A stretch of DNA of 39,765 nt from Lachnospiraceae bacterium (GCA_017626325.1 JAGAIZ010000011.1:1-39765), one strand, 5' to 3'. Counted from the stretch's first letter, positions 22,177 through 31,993 are shown. The notes: generated by a model not told the origin, from the sequence alone. Translations and numbers: made by a program.

Positions 22177-24828
22177 CTAAAGCTGCCAGCGGTTTTTCAG
22201 TTTGTTCTGTAAACGGTACAGGGTATTTAAGGCATCTATCGGTGTCAGATTGCTGACGTCGATTTCCTTTAACTCCTGAAGCACGTCCTCATCCTTCACC
22301 GTATCAAAGAGGGAAATCTGCTCCAGATCCACTTCATCGTACTTCACAGGCTTATGCTTTTCGTTCTTTACCTTAATCTCAATATTCTGCACCTTCTCGG
22401 TAATATCGTTATCACTGAGCTGTTGTACGATCTCTTTGGCGCGGTCAATTACCATATCCGGCACTCCGGCAAGCTTCGCTACCTGGATACCGTAGCTTTT
22501 ATCCGCTCCGCCCTTGATAATCTTGCGTAAGAATACGATATCGTCGCCCTTTTCCTTGACGGCGATACAGTAATTATTTACATTGTCAATCTTGCCTTCC
22601 AATTCTGTCAATTCATGATAGTGGGTGGCAAACAGAGTCTTTGCGCCTAACAGCTTCCGGTTGCTGATATGCTCGATCACGGCCCATGCGATGCTCAGTC
22701 CGTCGAAGGTGGACGTACCGCGTCCGATCTCGTCCAGTATCAGCAGACTGTCGGGCGTGGCATTCCTGAGAATGTTCGCTACCTCGTTCATTTCCACCAT
22801 AAAAGTAGACTGTCCGCTCGCCAGATCATCGGAAGCGCCGACTCTGGTAAAGATACGGTCGACAATCGATATATTGGCTTTCTTCGCGGGAACGAAGGAG
22901 CCGATCTGCGCCATCAGGACGATCAGCGCCGTCTGGCGCATATAGGTTGATTTTCCCGCCATATTGGGACCGGTGATCACAGAGATGCAATGCTTCTGGT
23001 TATCCAGATAGGTATCGTTTGCAATAAACATATCGTTCTGAATCATCTGTTCCACGACCGGATGCCGGCCCTCTTTGATGTCGATAATACCCTTTTCATT
23101 CAGAGTGGGACGCACATAGTGGTTCCGCTCCGCCACGTAGGATAAGGAAGCGAACACGTCTAATTCCGCCACCGCCTTCGCCGTATTCTGGATACGCTCT
23201 ATCTCGCTGAAGATGGCGTCTCTGATCTCGCAGAACAGATCATATTCCAGGGCATAGAGCTTATCCTCAGCATTTAAGATGGAATCTTCCAGTTCTTTTA
23301 AGCGGGGCGTCGTATAACGTTCCGCGTTAGTCAGGGTCTGCTTACGGATATAGTCTTCCGGCACAAGATTCTTGTAGGAATTGGTTACCTCGAAATAATA
23401 CCCGAACACTTTGTTGTATTTAATGCGCAGGTTCTTAATACCGGTACGCTTCCTGTCCTCATCTTCCAGTTCCGCCAGCCAGTTCTTACCGTCAGTCTTG
23501 GCTCTTCTGAGCGTGTCGATATCCTTATGGAAGCCTTCTTTGATAATGCCGCCCTCTTTCACCAGAATCGGCGGTTCTTCCATAATCGCGTCGTCGATTA
23601 AGTGGTAGATATCATCCAGCGTGTCCAGCCGGTCCCTGACATCCTGCAGCACAGCAGCGTCGAAATCGCCAAGAAGCGTCCGAATCGGCGGCAGCATGGA
23701 CAGCGAATTGCGAAACGCGATCAAATCTCTGGGATTGGCGGTCTTATAGCTGATCTTGCCAAGAAGCCGCTCCAGATCATAAATGGTATTCAGATAATCC
23801 CGGATCTCATCTCTGTTGACGCTCTGGCTGCTAAGCGCTTCCACAGCGTCCAGATTTTCTTCGATCTTCTTGCGGTCGATCAGCGGCTGCTCGATAAATT
23901 TGCGAAGCAGTCTGCCGCCCATCGCTGTTTTCGTGCGGTCCAGAACGCCAAGCAGGGAGCCTTTTTTTTGTTTCTCACGCAGCGTCTCCGTAAGCTCCAG
24001 ATTCCTTCTGGTCGAACTGTCAAGCAGCATATATTTGCTGGTCAGATACGGATATAAATGCGTAAAATGCGCCAGAGAATTCTTCTGTGTCTCATAAAGG
24101 TACTTAAGCAGCGCTCCGGCGGCGATCATGCCTGCCGGGAAATCCTCAATTCCAAGCCCCGCAAGCGTATTGACATGAAAATGCTTCAGAAGGATCTTAC
24201 GGCAGGCGTCTTCGTCAAAATAATGAGGCGCCAGCGAATAAACGGATACATGAAGCCTCTCTTTCAGGTCTTCTATCTCATAGCCGCTGACAAAGAACTG
24301 TTCGTTACAGATCAGTTCAGAAGGCGCATATTTATTGATTTCATCCTGCAGCTTATTGATGTCTTCTACTTCGGTCAGGTAATAATCTCCTGTCGTAACG
24401 TCCGCCACGGAGACGCCGATCTTGCCCGGAAAATAGCAGACGCAAATCAGATAATTATTCCTGCGGTCATCAAGCGCCTGAATATTCAGATTCGTACCGG
24501 GCGTCACGATACGGACAACTTCACGCCTGACAAGACCTTTGGCTAATTTGGGATCTTCCACCTGCTCACAGATGGCAACCTTGTACCCCTTAGATACCAG
24601 CTTGTTCAAATAACCTTCCACGGCATGATAGGGAACGCCGCACATGGGCGCGCGTTCTTCCAGCCCGCAGCTTTTGCCTGTCAGTGTAAGCTCCAGCTCC
24701 TTAGACGCTGTTACGGCATCCTCATAAAACATCTCATAGAAATCACCGAGCCTGTAAAACAGGATGCAGTCAGGATACTCCTGCTTCGTTTCCAGATATT
24801 TTTGCATCATTGGTGTAAGTTCTGACAT
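22177..24828 (-). CDS. mutS: DNA mismatch recognition protein MutS
   Basis: Recognises base mismatches and small loops. The 883-aa protein has the N-terminal mismatch-reading motif Phe30-Tyr31-Glu32 (GDFYEMF), the connector, lever and clamp domains, and a C-terminal ABC-type ATPase with Walker A GPNMAGKST, the ASDDLASGQSTFMVEM signature and Walker B LLILDEIGRGTSTFDG. A helix-turn-helix dimer contact and a short tail end the protein. The length is typical of MutS1, and there is no Smr domain, so it is not MutS2. It lies 27 bases after miaB and ahead of mutL. Confidence 0.97.
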   Translation of the reverse strand: MSELTPMMQKYLETKQEYPDCILFYRLGDFYEMFYEDAVTASKELELTLTGKSCGLEERAPMCGVPYHAVEGYLNKLVSKGYKVAICEQVEDPKLAKGLVRREVVRIVTPGTNLNIQALDDRRNNYLICVCYFPGKIGVSVADVTTGDYYLTEVEDINKLQDEINKYAPSELICNEQFFVSGYEIEDLKERLHVSVYSLAPHYFDEDACRKILLKHFHVNTLAGLGIEDFPAGMIAAGALLKYLYETQKNSLAHFTHLYPYLTSKYMLLDSSTRRNLELTETLREKQKKGSLLGVLDRTKTAMGGRLLRKFIEQPLIDRKKIEENLDAVEALSSQSVNRDEIRDYLNTIYDLERLLGKISYKTANPRDLIAFRNSLSMLPPIRTLLGDFDAAVLQDVRDRLDTLDDIYHLIDDAIMEEPPILVKEGGIIKEGFHKDIDTLRRAKTDGKNWLAELEDEDRKRTGIKNLRIKYNKVFGYYFEVTNSYKNLVPEDYIRKQTLTNAERYTTPRLKELEDSILNAEDKLYALEYDLFCEIRDAIFSEIERIQNTAKAVAELDVFASLSYVAERNHYVRPTLNEKGIIDIKEGRHPVVEQMIQNDMFIANDTYLDNQKHCISVITGPNMAGKSTYMRQTALIVLMAQIGSFVPAKKANISIVDRIFTRVGASDDLASGQSTFMVEMNEVANILRNATPDSLLILDEIGRGTSTFDGLSIAWAVIEHISNRKLLGAKTLFATHYHELTELEGKIDNVNNYCIAVKEKGDDIVFLRKIIKGGADKSYGIQVAKLAGVPDMVIDRAKEIVQQLSDNDITEKVQNIEIKVKNEKHKPVKYDEVDLEQISLFDTVKDEDVLQELKEIDVSNLTPIDALNTLYRLQNKLKNRWQL

Positions 24829-24855
24829 TTATATTAACCATCTTTCTATAATTAC

Positions 24856-26280
24856 CTATACGATATGACCGATATAATAGAATCCGCGGCATTCGTCCAA
24901 AGATACCATGACCAGTTGGCCGATCATAGACGGATCTGCCGGGAAATGTACCAGCATATTATTGGATAAGCGTCCGGTCATCAAAGACTTATCCTGCTCG
25001 TTTACCTCTTCCACGAGAGCTTCCATCACGCTGCCCTTAAGCCGTGCCGCCCGCTCCTTCGCCGTATCCTGCACAACCTTCAACAGCTTGTCAAAGCCTT
25101 CTTTGACAAGTTCCTCCGGCACCTGATTCTCCATAGCGGCGGCAGGCGTACCGGTTCGTTTGGAATATATAAACGTAAAAGCGTTATCATACTGCACTTT
25201 CTTTACGACGTCTATCGTTTCTTCCACATCCTCTAAGGTCTCCCCCGGAAAACCGACAATCAGATCTGTAGTGAGCGAAATATCAGGCATCGCGGTCCTG
25301 ATTTTATCTACCAGCGCCAGGTACTGCGCTTTCGTATATCTTCTGTTCATTGCCTCTAGAATCCTGTCGGAACCCGCCTGCACGGGCAGATGCAGATGAC
25401 GGCAGATCTTCCCGGAATGCTTCATGACATCGATCAGCTCGTCGGACAGATCTTTGGGATGGGACGTCATGAACCGGATTCGTTTCAGACCTTCTATCTT
25501 CTCTATCTCCTGCAGTAACTGCGCAAAAGTAATCGGCTGGTCCAATGTTTTGCCATAGGAATTTACGTTCTGACCAAGCAGCATGATCTCCACAACGCCG
25601 TCCGCCGTAAGCTGTTCGATCTCCCGGATGATTTCCTTCGGATCCCGGCTCCGCTCTCTGCCGCGCACATAAGGCACGATACAGTAGCTGCAGAAATTGT
25701 TGCATCCAAACATAATATTGATACCGGATTTATAGGGATATTTACGGCTTACCGGCAGCGCCTCCACGATCTGATCCGTTTCCTGCCAGATATCAATGAT
25801 CATATCGTTGTTTTCAAACATCGTTACCAGAAGCTGGGCGAATTTGAAAATATTATGGGTGCCGAAGATCAAATCCACGAACCGGTAGCTTTTGCGGATC
25901 TTCTCGATAACGGAAGGCTCCTGCATCATGCAGCCGCATAAGGCGACCTTAAGATGCGGTTTCTTACGTTTCATGCTGTTTAGAAAACCAAGTCTTCCAT
26001 AGACACGCTGGTTGGCGTTATCCCGCACGGTGCATGTATTGTAGATGACGAAGTCGGCGTCTTCCTCTGATTCTGTCAGAGTATAACCGATCTCTTTGAG
26101 AATGCCGGACAGCTTCTCGGAGTCCCTGGCGTTCATCTGACAGCCGAAGGTCGTCACGCAGCACAGGGGCTTATGCCCGATCTCTTCTTCTAACGCGGCT
26201 ACGTAGCCAGCGGCTTTCTCCATATATTGCTTCTGCAGCAGAACTTCGTTTTCATCTGTTGTCGCTGTGTATTTCATCAT
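24856..26280 (-). CDS. miaB: tRNA-2-methylthio-N6-dimethylallyladenosine synthase
   Basis: Radical-SAM methylthiotransferase that modifies i6A37 of tRNA, the product of MiaA. I start it at the ATG at 26280, 9 bases after AAGGA; the 31 extra residues of the open frame lack a site and overlap a hairpin. The 474-aa protein has the N-terminal UPF0004 domain with cluster cysteines C47, C83 and C117, the radical SAM motif C193-x3-C197-x2-C200 (GCNNFCSYC), and a C-terminal TRAM domain (about 405-470). It heads a run with mutS-mutL-miaA, so both hypermodification enzymes for A37 are probably made together. Confidence 0.95.
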   Translation of the reverse strand: MMKYTATTDENEVLLQKQYMEKAAGYVAALEEEIGHKPLCCVTTFGCQMNARDSEKLSGILKEIGYTLTESEEDADFVIYNTCTVRDNANQRVYGRLGFLNSMKRKKPHLKVALCGCMMQEPSVIEKIRKSYRFVDLIFGTHNIFKFAQLLVTMFENNDMIIDIWQETDQIVEALPVSRKYPYKSGINIMFGCNNFCSYCIVPYVRGRERSRDPKEIIREIEQLTADGVVEIMLLGQNVNSYGKTLDQPITFAQLLQEIEKIEGLKRIRFMTSHPKDLSDELIDVMKHSGKICRHLHLPVQAGSDRILEAMNRRYTKAQYLALVDKIRTAMPDISLTTDLIVGFPGETLEDVEETIDVVKKVQYDNAFTFIYSKRTGTPAAAMENQVPEELVKEGFDKLLKVVQDTAKERAARLKGSVMEALVEEVNEQDKSLMTGRLSNNMLVHFPADPSMIGQLVMVSLDECRGFYYIGHIV

Positions 26281-26346
26281 ACAATAAATTCCTTTCCTTT
26301 GGCAAATCCAATCGAAATGCCGATCATTTGTTCCCCTTAACAAATA

Positions 26347-26377
26347 TAAAGTGTGAAAGATGCACTCCCACACTTTA
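26347..26377 (-). terminator. Hairpin between degV and miaB, possible terminator
   Basis: A perfect 9-bp stem (26347-26355 with 26369-26377) has a 13-base loop and lies 37 bases after the degV stop. On the minus strand only a weak ATATTTGTT follows, so termination may be partial. It separates the fakA-recG-degV group from the miaB-mutSL group. Confidence 0.4.
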
Positions 26378-26413
26378 TCATGATATATTCTGCTTTGTAA
26401 CTCCGGTCAGGTA

Positions 26414-27292
26414 TTAAATTCTTACACAGCACGTAACCGCAAGTGCGCCTGGTCCGATATGACATGCAACGCTTAAGGATAACGGATCCATATGAATATC
26501 AAATCCCGGGAATGCCTGCGATACCTCTTCTTTGAACTGATTGGCGGCTTCCAGATCGTAGGTATAAGCCATCTGCAGCCATATCTTGTCCGGATTTACG
26601 CCGCCGAAACGTTTCTCCATATCATTGCGGATCGCATTGATCATAATGGATTTCCCCTGCGAAACCGTTCTGGCCTTGGCGAAAGCGTCTAACTTCTCTC
26701 CCTGAATCTGCAAGACAGGCTTCAGCTTGAGAATCGTGCCAAGCGCCGCGGCTGCCGGCGTGATTCTGCCGCCCTTTTTCAGATAATACAAGGTGTCCAG
26801 CATAATATAAATGCTGGAATTAAATTTATCCGTTTCCAGGAAATCTTTGATCGCGGCAGCGTCCATTCCGCGTTCCATCAAGGTAAACGCATCCAGCGCA
26901 GACTGCCTCTGTGTGACGGAAATCCGCTGATTGTTCACCACCTGCACTTTACCGTCATAATCCTCTGCCAGCATCATGGCGCTCTGGCAGGAACCGCTCA
27001 GTCCGCTGGACATCGGAATGTGTACGATTTCATCATATTCCTCCAGCAGCCTGTCCCACAACTGCATCACGGAATCCGGCGTCGGCTGGCTGGTAATGAC
27101 GTCCGCTCCCTTCGCCAACTGCTCATAGAACTGCTCCTGCGACAGTGTAATATCTTCATAAAAGGTTTCTTCATTAATCATAAAAGGCATCGGCAGGACA
27201 TAAAGACCGATTCCCTTGCTCTGCGCTTCTTTCGCCTGCTGTTGTGTGATACCGCTGTTACTGTCCGTAACAACTGCAATTTTCTTTGCCAT
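26414..27292 (-). CDS. DegV-family fatty acid-binding protein (FakB-type)
   Basis: Binds a fatty acid and, in FakA/FakB systems, presents it for phosphorylation. The 292-aa protein has the two-domain DegV layout with the N-terminal TDSNSGIT loop, the lipid-carboxylate SSGLSGSCQSA motif near residue 96, and DTLYYLKKGGRI near residue 162. The last residues (HIGPGALAV) are also family-typical. The ribosome binding site is weak (GGAG, 13 bases from the ATG). It lies downstream of fakA and recG on the same strand, which makes a working pair with FakA plausible. The fatty acid preference cannot be read from the sequence. Confidence 0.92.
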   Translation of the reverse strand: MAKKIAVVTDSNSGITQQQAKEAQSKGIGLYVLPMPFMINEETFYEDITLSQEQFYEQLAKGADVITSQPTPDSVMQLWDRLLEEYDEIVHIPMSSGLSGSCQSAMMLAEDYDGKVQVVNNQRISVTQRQSALDAFTLMERGMDAAAIKDFLETDKFNSSIYIMLDTLYYLKKGGRITPAAAALGTILKLKPVLQIQGEKLDAFAKARTVSQGKSIMINAIRNDMEKRFGGVNPDKIWLQMAYTYDLEAANQFKEEVSQAFPGFDIHMDPLSLSVACHIGPGALAVTCCVRI

Positions 27293-27336
27293 AGCTGTTC
27301 TGCTTCTCCATTTTGTCTTTTATTAACATATTACTT

Positions 27337-29382
27337 TTAGATAGTTCTAAAGTCAACCTCATTTATTGCCGTCTGTTCCAAAAAAATTCTGAGCGCGGCG
27401 TATTCGTCGCTCTGTAATTTCTCGTCTTCTAACAGGATCTGATCGGCCCAGCCGCTGGCGCGCTGCAGGATCGAGGCGTCCTGAAAAATATCTCCCAGCA
27501 CAAACTTAAGATCGCCGCTCTGCCTGATGCCGAACAGATCTCCCGGCCCCCGCAGCTTCAGATCCTGGCTTGCGATATAGAAGCCGTCGTTGGATTCGTT
27601 GAGGATCTTTAATCTGTTCATGTTCTCCGGTTTGTCTGAACTGCTGATAAAAATGCAATAGGACTGCTCTGTGCCGCGCCCCACACGTCCCCGGAGCTGG
27701 TGAAGCTGTGCCAGGCCGAAGCGTTCCGCATTCTCTACCATCATAACGGTTGCGTTCGGTACGTTAATGCCAACCTCTATTACGGTCGTAGATACCAGCA
27801 CATCTATGCGGTGCGCCGCGAAGTCCTCCATAATACGATTCTTATCCGCAGGCTTCATTTTGCCGTGCAGGGAAGAGATCTGTATTTCAGGCGGCAGCGT
27901 CTGCTTTAATTTGGCCGTATATGACGCCACATCCTCCAGTTCCTGCATCTCTCCTTCTTCCACCATAGGACAGACGATATATACCTGTCTTCCCGCCTGC
28001 ACTTCTTTCCGGATAAAACGATAGGCTGTCTCGCGATAGGAAGTATTGACCACACAGTTTTTGACCGGCAGTCTGTTGGCAGGCAGTTCATCCAGTACGG
28101 AAATATGCAGATCGCCGTAGAGAATGATCGCAAGGGTTCTGGGAATCGGCGTGGCGCTCATTACGAGTACATGAACGCTATTGCCCTTCTGCGCAAGGCT
28201 TTCACGCTGGCGGACGCCGAAGCGGTGCTGTTCGTCCGTGACCACAAGCGCCAGGTTATGGTATTGCACGTTATCCTGGATCAGCGCGTGTGTACCGATA
28301 ATCATGTTGGCAGTTCCGTCCTCGATCCGCGCATAAATCTCTCTGCGGTCTCTGGAGGAAACAGAACCTGTCAGCAATACCGGGGCAATGTCCAGATGAT
28401 ATTGCTCTTTCATCTTAAGAATTGTCTCATAATGCTGTCTGGCAAGCACTTCCGTCGGCGCCATCATTGCCCCCTGATAGCCGTTTGCCGCACACATAAG
28501 CAATGACAGAAAAGCGAGAATGGTCTTGCCGGAGCCTACGTCGCCCTGAATCAGCCTGTTCATCGTATGCTCAGAGACAAGATCTGCCTGTATTTCCTGC
28601 CAGACTCTTTGCTGTGCGTCAGTAAGACGGTAAGGCAGGGCTTCGATCAGCCGCTTGGTCTGCGCCACCTCTATCATGGGACAACTGTTTGGCAGCGACT
28701 GATTCACATCGCGCATTCTGCGCAGCATAAGAATAAAAAGAAAGAATTCGTCAAAGACGAGACGTTCCCTTGCTTTGATCAATTCCGGTCTGCCCGCAGG
28801 GAAATGCATCTGCCTGACCGCTTCCGCCAGCGAACAAAATCCCTGCTGTTCCCTGATTTTTGGAGGAAGGTAATCTTCCGATAAGTCCACTCTTGCGACA
28901 GCCTGCTTCATCGCTTTTTGTATGGCATGGTTACTAAGCCCCCTGGTCGTAGAATAAATGGGGAGCATCCGGTCAATCAGCTTCCCGTATTCCTCGGGCT
29001 TATAGATCTTAGCCTGCTCCATGCCGTAATGATTGCCCTTCCTGCGCAGGATTCCCCGGAAGATGCAGGTCTCATTCATCTTAAGACTGTTCTTAAGATA
29101 GGGCATATTGAAATAAGTCAGATGCAGTTCGCCGTCTGCGCACTGCGCTTTGAATGTGGTAATGCTAAGGCCGCGGACATGTCTCGTGGCGATATTGCCG
29201 CATATCCGCCCGGATATGGCCGCCAGGCTTCCTTCCTCCGCCCCGGTAAGCGCGACAGGCGCGGCAAAGTATTCATAATCTCTGGGATAATACCGCACTA
29301 ACTGTTCCGCCGTAGTGATATTTAATTTCGCAAAAAGACCGGCTGTTTTCTCGCCGATCCCTTTAAGAGCAGTCAACTGCAT
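27337..29382 (-). CDS. recG: ATP-dependent DNA helicase RecG
   Basis: Branch-migration helicase that reverses stalled forks and processes Holliday junctions. The 681-aa form starts at the ATG at 29382, the first Met before TALKGIGEKTAGLF, with AGGGA upstream. The N-terminal wedge/OB domain covers about residues 1-200. The helicase core has Walker A GDVGSGKT, the DEQH box (VTDEQHRFGVRQR), SATPIPRT, and motif VI QLRGRVGRG, then the RecG C-terminal region with DLKLRGPGDLFG. It lies between fakA (a hairpin intervenes) and degV. Confidence 0.96.
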   Translation of the reverse strand: MQLTALKGIGEKTAGLFAKLNITTAEQLVRYYPRDYEYFAAPVALTGAEEGSLAAISGRICGNIATRHVRGLSITTFKAQCADGELHLTYFNMPYLKNSLKMNETCIFRGILRRKGNHYGMEQAKIYKPEEYGKLIDRMLPIYSTTRGLSNHAIQKAMKQAVARVDLSEDYLPPKIREQQGFCSLAEAVRQMHFPAGRPELIKARERLVFDEFFLFILMLRRMRDVNQSLPNSCPMIEVAQTKRLIEALPYRLTDAQQRVWQEIQADLVSEHTMNRLIQGDVGSGKTILAFLSLLMCAANGYQGAMMAPTEVLARQHYETILKMKEQYHLDIAPVLLTGSVSSRDRREIYARIEDGTANMIIGTHALIQDNVQYHNLALVVTDEQHRFGVRQRESLAQKGNSVHVLVMSATPIPRTLAIILYGDLHISVLDELPANRLPVKNCVVNTSYRETAYRFIRKEVQAGRQVYIVCPMVEEGEMQELEDVASYTAKLKQTLPPEIQISSLHGKMKPADKNRIMEDFAAHRIDVLVSTTVIEVGINVPNATVMMVENAERFGLAQLHQLRGRVGRGTEQSYCIFISSSDKPENMNRLKILNESNDGFYIASQDLKLRGPGDLFGIRQSGDLKFVLGDIFQDASILQRASGWADQILLEDEKLQSDEYAALRIFLEQTAINEVDFRTI

Positions 29383-29429
29383 AATTTCCCTGTCCCTTTC
29401 CATGCTGCGTCCAATAATTTCCAGACCCG

Positions 29430-29455
29430 AAAATCCCCCGATCAGGATCGGGGGA
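29430..29455 (-). terminator. GC-rich terminator between fakA and recG
   Basis: An 8-9 bp stem, CCCCCGATC (29435-29443) with GATCGGGGG (29446-29454), has a very short loop. On the minus strand it is followed by ATTTT. It lies just after the fakA stop and should end part of the asp23-fakA message; recG would then depend on read-through or its own promoter. Confidence 0.6.
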
Positions 29456-29476
29456 AAAGGGTGTCAGTGTCAATGG

Positions 29477-31183
29477 TTACTCTGCTGATACAATATAGTA
29501 ATAAATAGGCTGGCCGCCGTACTGCAGCTCGACATCGCAGTCGGGATGTATGGACGCCACTTTTGCCCGCAGGTTTTCGGCGCTTTGTTCTGTGATTTCG
29601 TCACCGTAATAGATACTGATCAGTTCATACCCGTCCGCTGCGCCTAAGCTGTCTGACATCATCTCGGCTATCATATCAGCGGCAACATCCGCTACGTCCG
29701 TTCCGACAGAGAGAATACCGGAATCTCCTATTCCCATAAAGTCGCCCTGTTTGATTTCCTTACCGTCAATATTGGTATCCCTCACCGCATAGGTCACCTG
29801 GCCGGTGGATACCTTCTTGATCTCTTCCAGCATCGTCTCCGTGTTATCTTCTACGGAAAGATCAGGAACATAATTGATTACCGCCGTAATTCCCTGCGGA
29901 ACCGTCTTCGTAGGAATGACCACAATCTTTTTGTCTTTTACAAGAGACTGCGCCTGGTTGGCAGCCAATATGATATTCTTGTTGTTCGGCAGAATGAAGA
30001 TTGTGTCCGCATTGACCTTATCGATCGCGTTGAGCATATCTTCTGTGCTGGGATTCATGGTCTGTCCGCCCTCAATAATATAGTCTACGCCCAATCCCTT
30101 AAAGATCTCATTAATGCCCTCTCCGACAGACACCGCGATAAAACCGACGTCCTTCTTGGGCATCGGAAGCTCTTCTTCCTCAGAGGAGGCGGCTTCCTTC
30201 TGGGAAAGCTTAAATAATTTCTCCTGATGCTCCAGACGCATATTATCGATTTTCATGTTAGATAATGCGCCGTACTTTAAGGCTCTCTGAATAGCAAGTC
30301 CCGGATCGTTGGTATGTACGTGTACTTTAACCACGTCCTCGTCCGCAACCACTACGATAGAATCGCCGATAGATTCCAGATATGCCTTGAAATCCATTTC
30401 GGCCTTGATATTGAAGACTTTATTGAGCATGATAATAAATTCCGTACAGTATCCGAATTTAATCTCTGCATTGGCCTGGGCTTCCAGATTCGGTCCGGCG
30501 GATTTCCCGGACGGAGCAGATACGCTGTCTGTCTTTATGGTAAAGTCCGTCTCTTTGCCCAGATAAGCGTCGTAAGCGCCTTTTAAGACCTGCATCAAAC
30601 CTTGACCACCCGAGTCAACAACTCCTGCCTGTTTCAGTACGGGAAGCATTTCCGGCGTCTGTTTCAGAACTTCGTCCGCATAGGCGATAATCTGCGACAA
30701 AAACGCCGACATATCTTCTTCGCCCGCGTCCGCCAGTTCTCTGGCTTTTGCAGCGCCGCCCTTAGCGACGGTTAAGATAGTGCCTTCTTTGGGTTTCATA
30801 ACAGCTTTATAGGCTGTCTCTACCGCTTTCTCAAAAGCGGAGGCAAGAACCGGAATCGTGATTTCATCACATGCCTTCACACCTTTGGTGAAACCGCGGA
30901 ACAACTGAGATAAAATAACGCCCGAATTACCGCGGGCGCCCCGCAGGGAACCGGAAGAGATCGCTTTGCACAAAGACGGCATATCGACGTCTCCCATATC
31001 GTATAACGCGGACACCTCTCTCGCGGCTGACATAATCGTCAGGGTCATGTTCGTTCCGGTATCGCCATCCGGTACCGGAAAAACATTTAATTCATTAATC
31101 CATTCCTTTTTGCTTTCAAGATTCTTTGCTCCTGCTAAGAACATTTTAGCCATCATCTTAGCATCAATTATGTTTGAAGCCAC
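29477..31183 (-). CDS. fakA: Fatty acid kinase catalytic subunit FakA (DAK2/YloV family)
   Basis: Phosphorylates fatty acids held by a DegV/FakB partner, feeding exogenous acyl chains into phospholipids. The 568-aa protein has an N-terminal DhaL/DAK2 nucleotide-binding domain with FPVPDGDTGTNM (metal-binding Asp39 and Asp41) and SLRGARGNSGVILSQ, a central linker, and a C-terminal DegV-like domain. The start is GTG at 31183 after GGGAGG. It follows asp23 by 15 bases, the widespread asp23-yloV pairing. A DegV gene lies 2 kb further along. Confidence 0.94.
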   Translation of the reverse strand: MASNIIDAKMMAKMFLAGAKNLESKKEWINELNVFPVPDGDTGTNMTLTIMSAAREVSALYDMGDVDMPSLCKAISSGSLRGARGNSGVILSQLFRGFTKGVKACDEITIPVLASAFEKAVETAYKAVMKPKEGTILTVAKGGAAKARELADAGEEDMSAFLSQIIAYADEVLKQTPEMLPVLKQAGVVDSGGQGLMQVLKGAYDAYLGKETDFTIKTDSVSAPSGKSAGPNLEAQANAEIKFGYCTEFIIMLNKVFNIKAEMDFKAYLESIGDSIVVVADEDVVKVHVHTNDPGLAIQRALKYGALSNMKIDNMRLEHQEKLFKLSQKEAASSEEEELPMPKKDVGFIAVSVGEGINEIFKGLGVDYIIEGGQTMNPSTEDMLNAIDKVNADTIFILPNNKNIILAANQAQSLVKDKKIVVIPTKTVPQGITAVINYVPDLSVEDNTETMLEEIKKVSTGQVTYAVRDTNIDGKEIKQGDFMGIGDSGILSVGTDVADVAADMIAEMMSDSLGAADGYELISIYYGDEITEQSAENLRAKVASIHPDCDVELQYGGQPIYYYIVSAE

Positions 31184-31198
31184 TCTACTGTTCCTCCC

Positions 31199-31558
31199 TT
31201 AGTCAATCACTTTCACACCTTCAACGAAGATGTTGATTTTTTCTATCTCAATTCCGGTAAATTCCTCTACTTTATACTTAACACTGTCAATTAAATTGTC
31301 CGACACAGCGAGAATACTGACTCCGTAGGAAACAATGATATGAAAATTCAATGTCAGTTTATTATTATTCAAGAGCACCTGAATACCGCGCGTCATACTA
31401 TCCATCTTAAGTAATTTAACGAGTCCGTCTTTTACATTCATGCCAGCCATACCGACTACGCCGAAGCATTCCATAGCTACCGTACCGGCATACTGCGCAA
31501 TTACTTCCTGATCGATAGAAATATTCCCCATGTGTGTATCCATCGAAGAAACTTTCAT
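31199..31558 (-). CDS. Asp23/Gls24-family protein
   Basis: A 119-aa protein of the Asp23/Gls24 (YloU) family, small proteins linked to envelope stress in Firmicutes. The family core SIDQEVIAQYAGTVAMECFGVVGMAG covers about residues 14-39; ILAVSDNLIDSVKYKVEEFTG and a strand ending NIFVEGVKV follow near the C-terminus. It has no membrane helix. The ATG has a strong AAGGAGG site. It is first in the asp23-fakA unit and diverges from rpmB, the same layout as rpmB-yloU-yloV in Bacillus. Confidence 0.92.
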   Translation of the reverse strand: MKVSSMDTHMGNISIDQEVIAQYAGTVAMECFGVVGMAGMNVKDGLVKLLKMDSMTRGIQVLLNNNKLTLNFHIIVSYGVSILAVSDNLIDSVKYKVEEFTGIEIEKINIFVEGVKVID

Positions 31559-31594
31559 AAATTACCTCCTTAATTATTTTAGACATATATTGGT

Positions 31595-31634
31595 ATTATA
31601 ACCCGATATGATAAAAAAAGAAACAAAAATTATA
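31595..31634 (-). promoter_or_regulatory. Candidate -10 elements for the asp23-fakA unit
   Basis: Two perfect TATAAT hexamers occur on the minus strand, at 31595-31600 and 31629-31634, in the AT-rich gap between asp23 and rpmB. Neither has a good -35 at normal spacing; the nearer one has only TTTCTT at 17 bases. One of them probably drives asp23. Confidence 0.35.
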
Positions 31635-31684
31635 CTATATTTGCCAATATCATAATTTTTACACCCAAAATATGTAATTTATAC

Positions 31685-31713
31685 TTGCAATCTGTTTGAC
31701 TTTCTGCTATTAT
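31685..31713 (+). promoter_or_regulatory. Promoter of rpmB
   Basis: A TTGCAA box (31685-31690), a 17-base spacer and TATTAT (31708-31713) lie upstream of the AGGAGG site and ATG of rpmB. The match to sigma-A is four and five of six. The leader is about 50 bases and I see no structured riboswitch in it. Confidence 0.6.
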
Positions 31714-31769
31714 ACAAATGTTGCGTAAGCGATAAATAAGAATCGATTGTATCGTTAGGAGGTGCAAAG

Positions 31770-31955
31770 ATGGCTAAATGTGATATTTGTGGTAAAGGCG
31801 CTCATTTCGGAAATAACGTAAGCCATTCTCATAGAAGATCTAACAGAATTTGGAATTCCAATGTTCAGAGTGTTAAGTGCAACGTGAATGGTGCCGCTAA
31901 GAAATTACATGTTTGTACACGTTGTTTAAGAGCCGGAAAGGTTGAGAGAGCATAG
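31770..31955 (+). CDS. rpmB: Large ribosomal subunit protein bL28
   Basis: A 61-aa ribosomal protein of the 50S subunit. It is the zinc-binding form: the N-terminal CDIC and the C-terminal CTRC are the two Cys pairs. The family patterns HSHRRSNRIW and NVQSV are intact. The ATG is seven bases after AGGAGG. It is monocistronic, with its own promoter and terminator, and diverges from asp23. Confidence 0.97.
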   Translation: MAKCDICGKGAHFGNNVSHSHRRSNRIWNSNVQSVKCNVNGAAKKLHVCTRCLRAGKVERA

Positions 31956-31993
31956 TCTTTCAGAGCATGTACTCATCAAATGTGCGACATAGT

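Noticed and set aside
26281-26373. Longer N-terminus for MiaB
   Set aside because: The extra codons read through a 9-bp hairpin, have no ribosome binding site and do not resemble MiaB.
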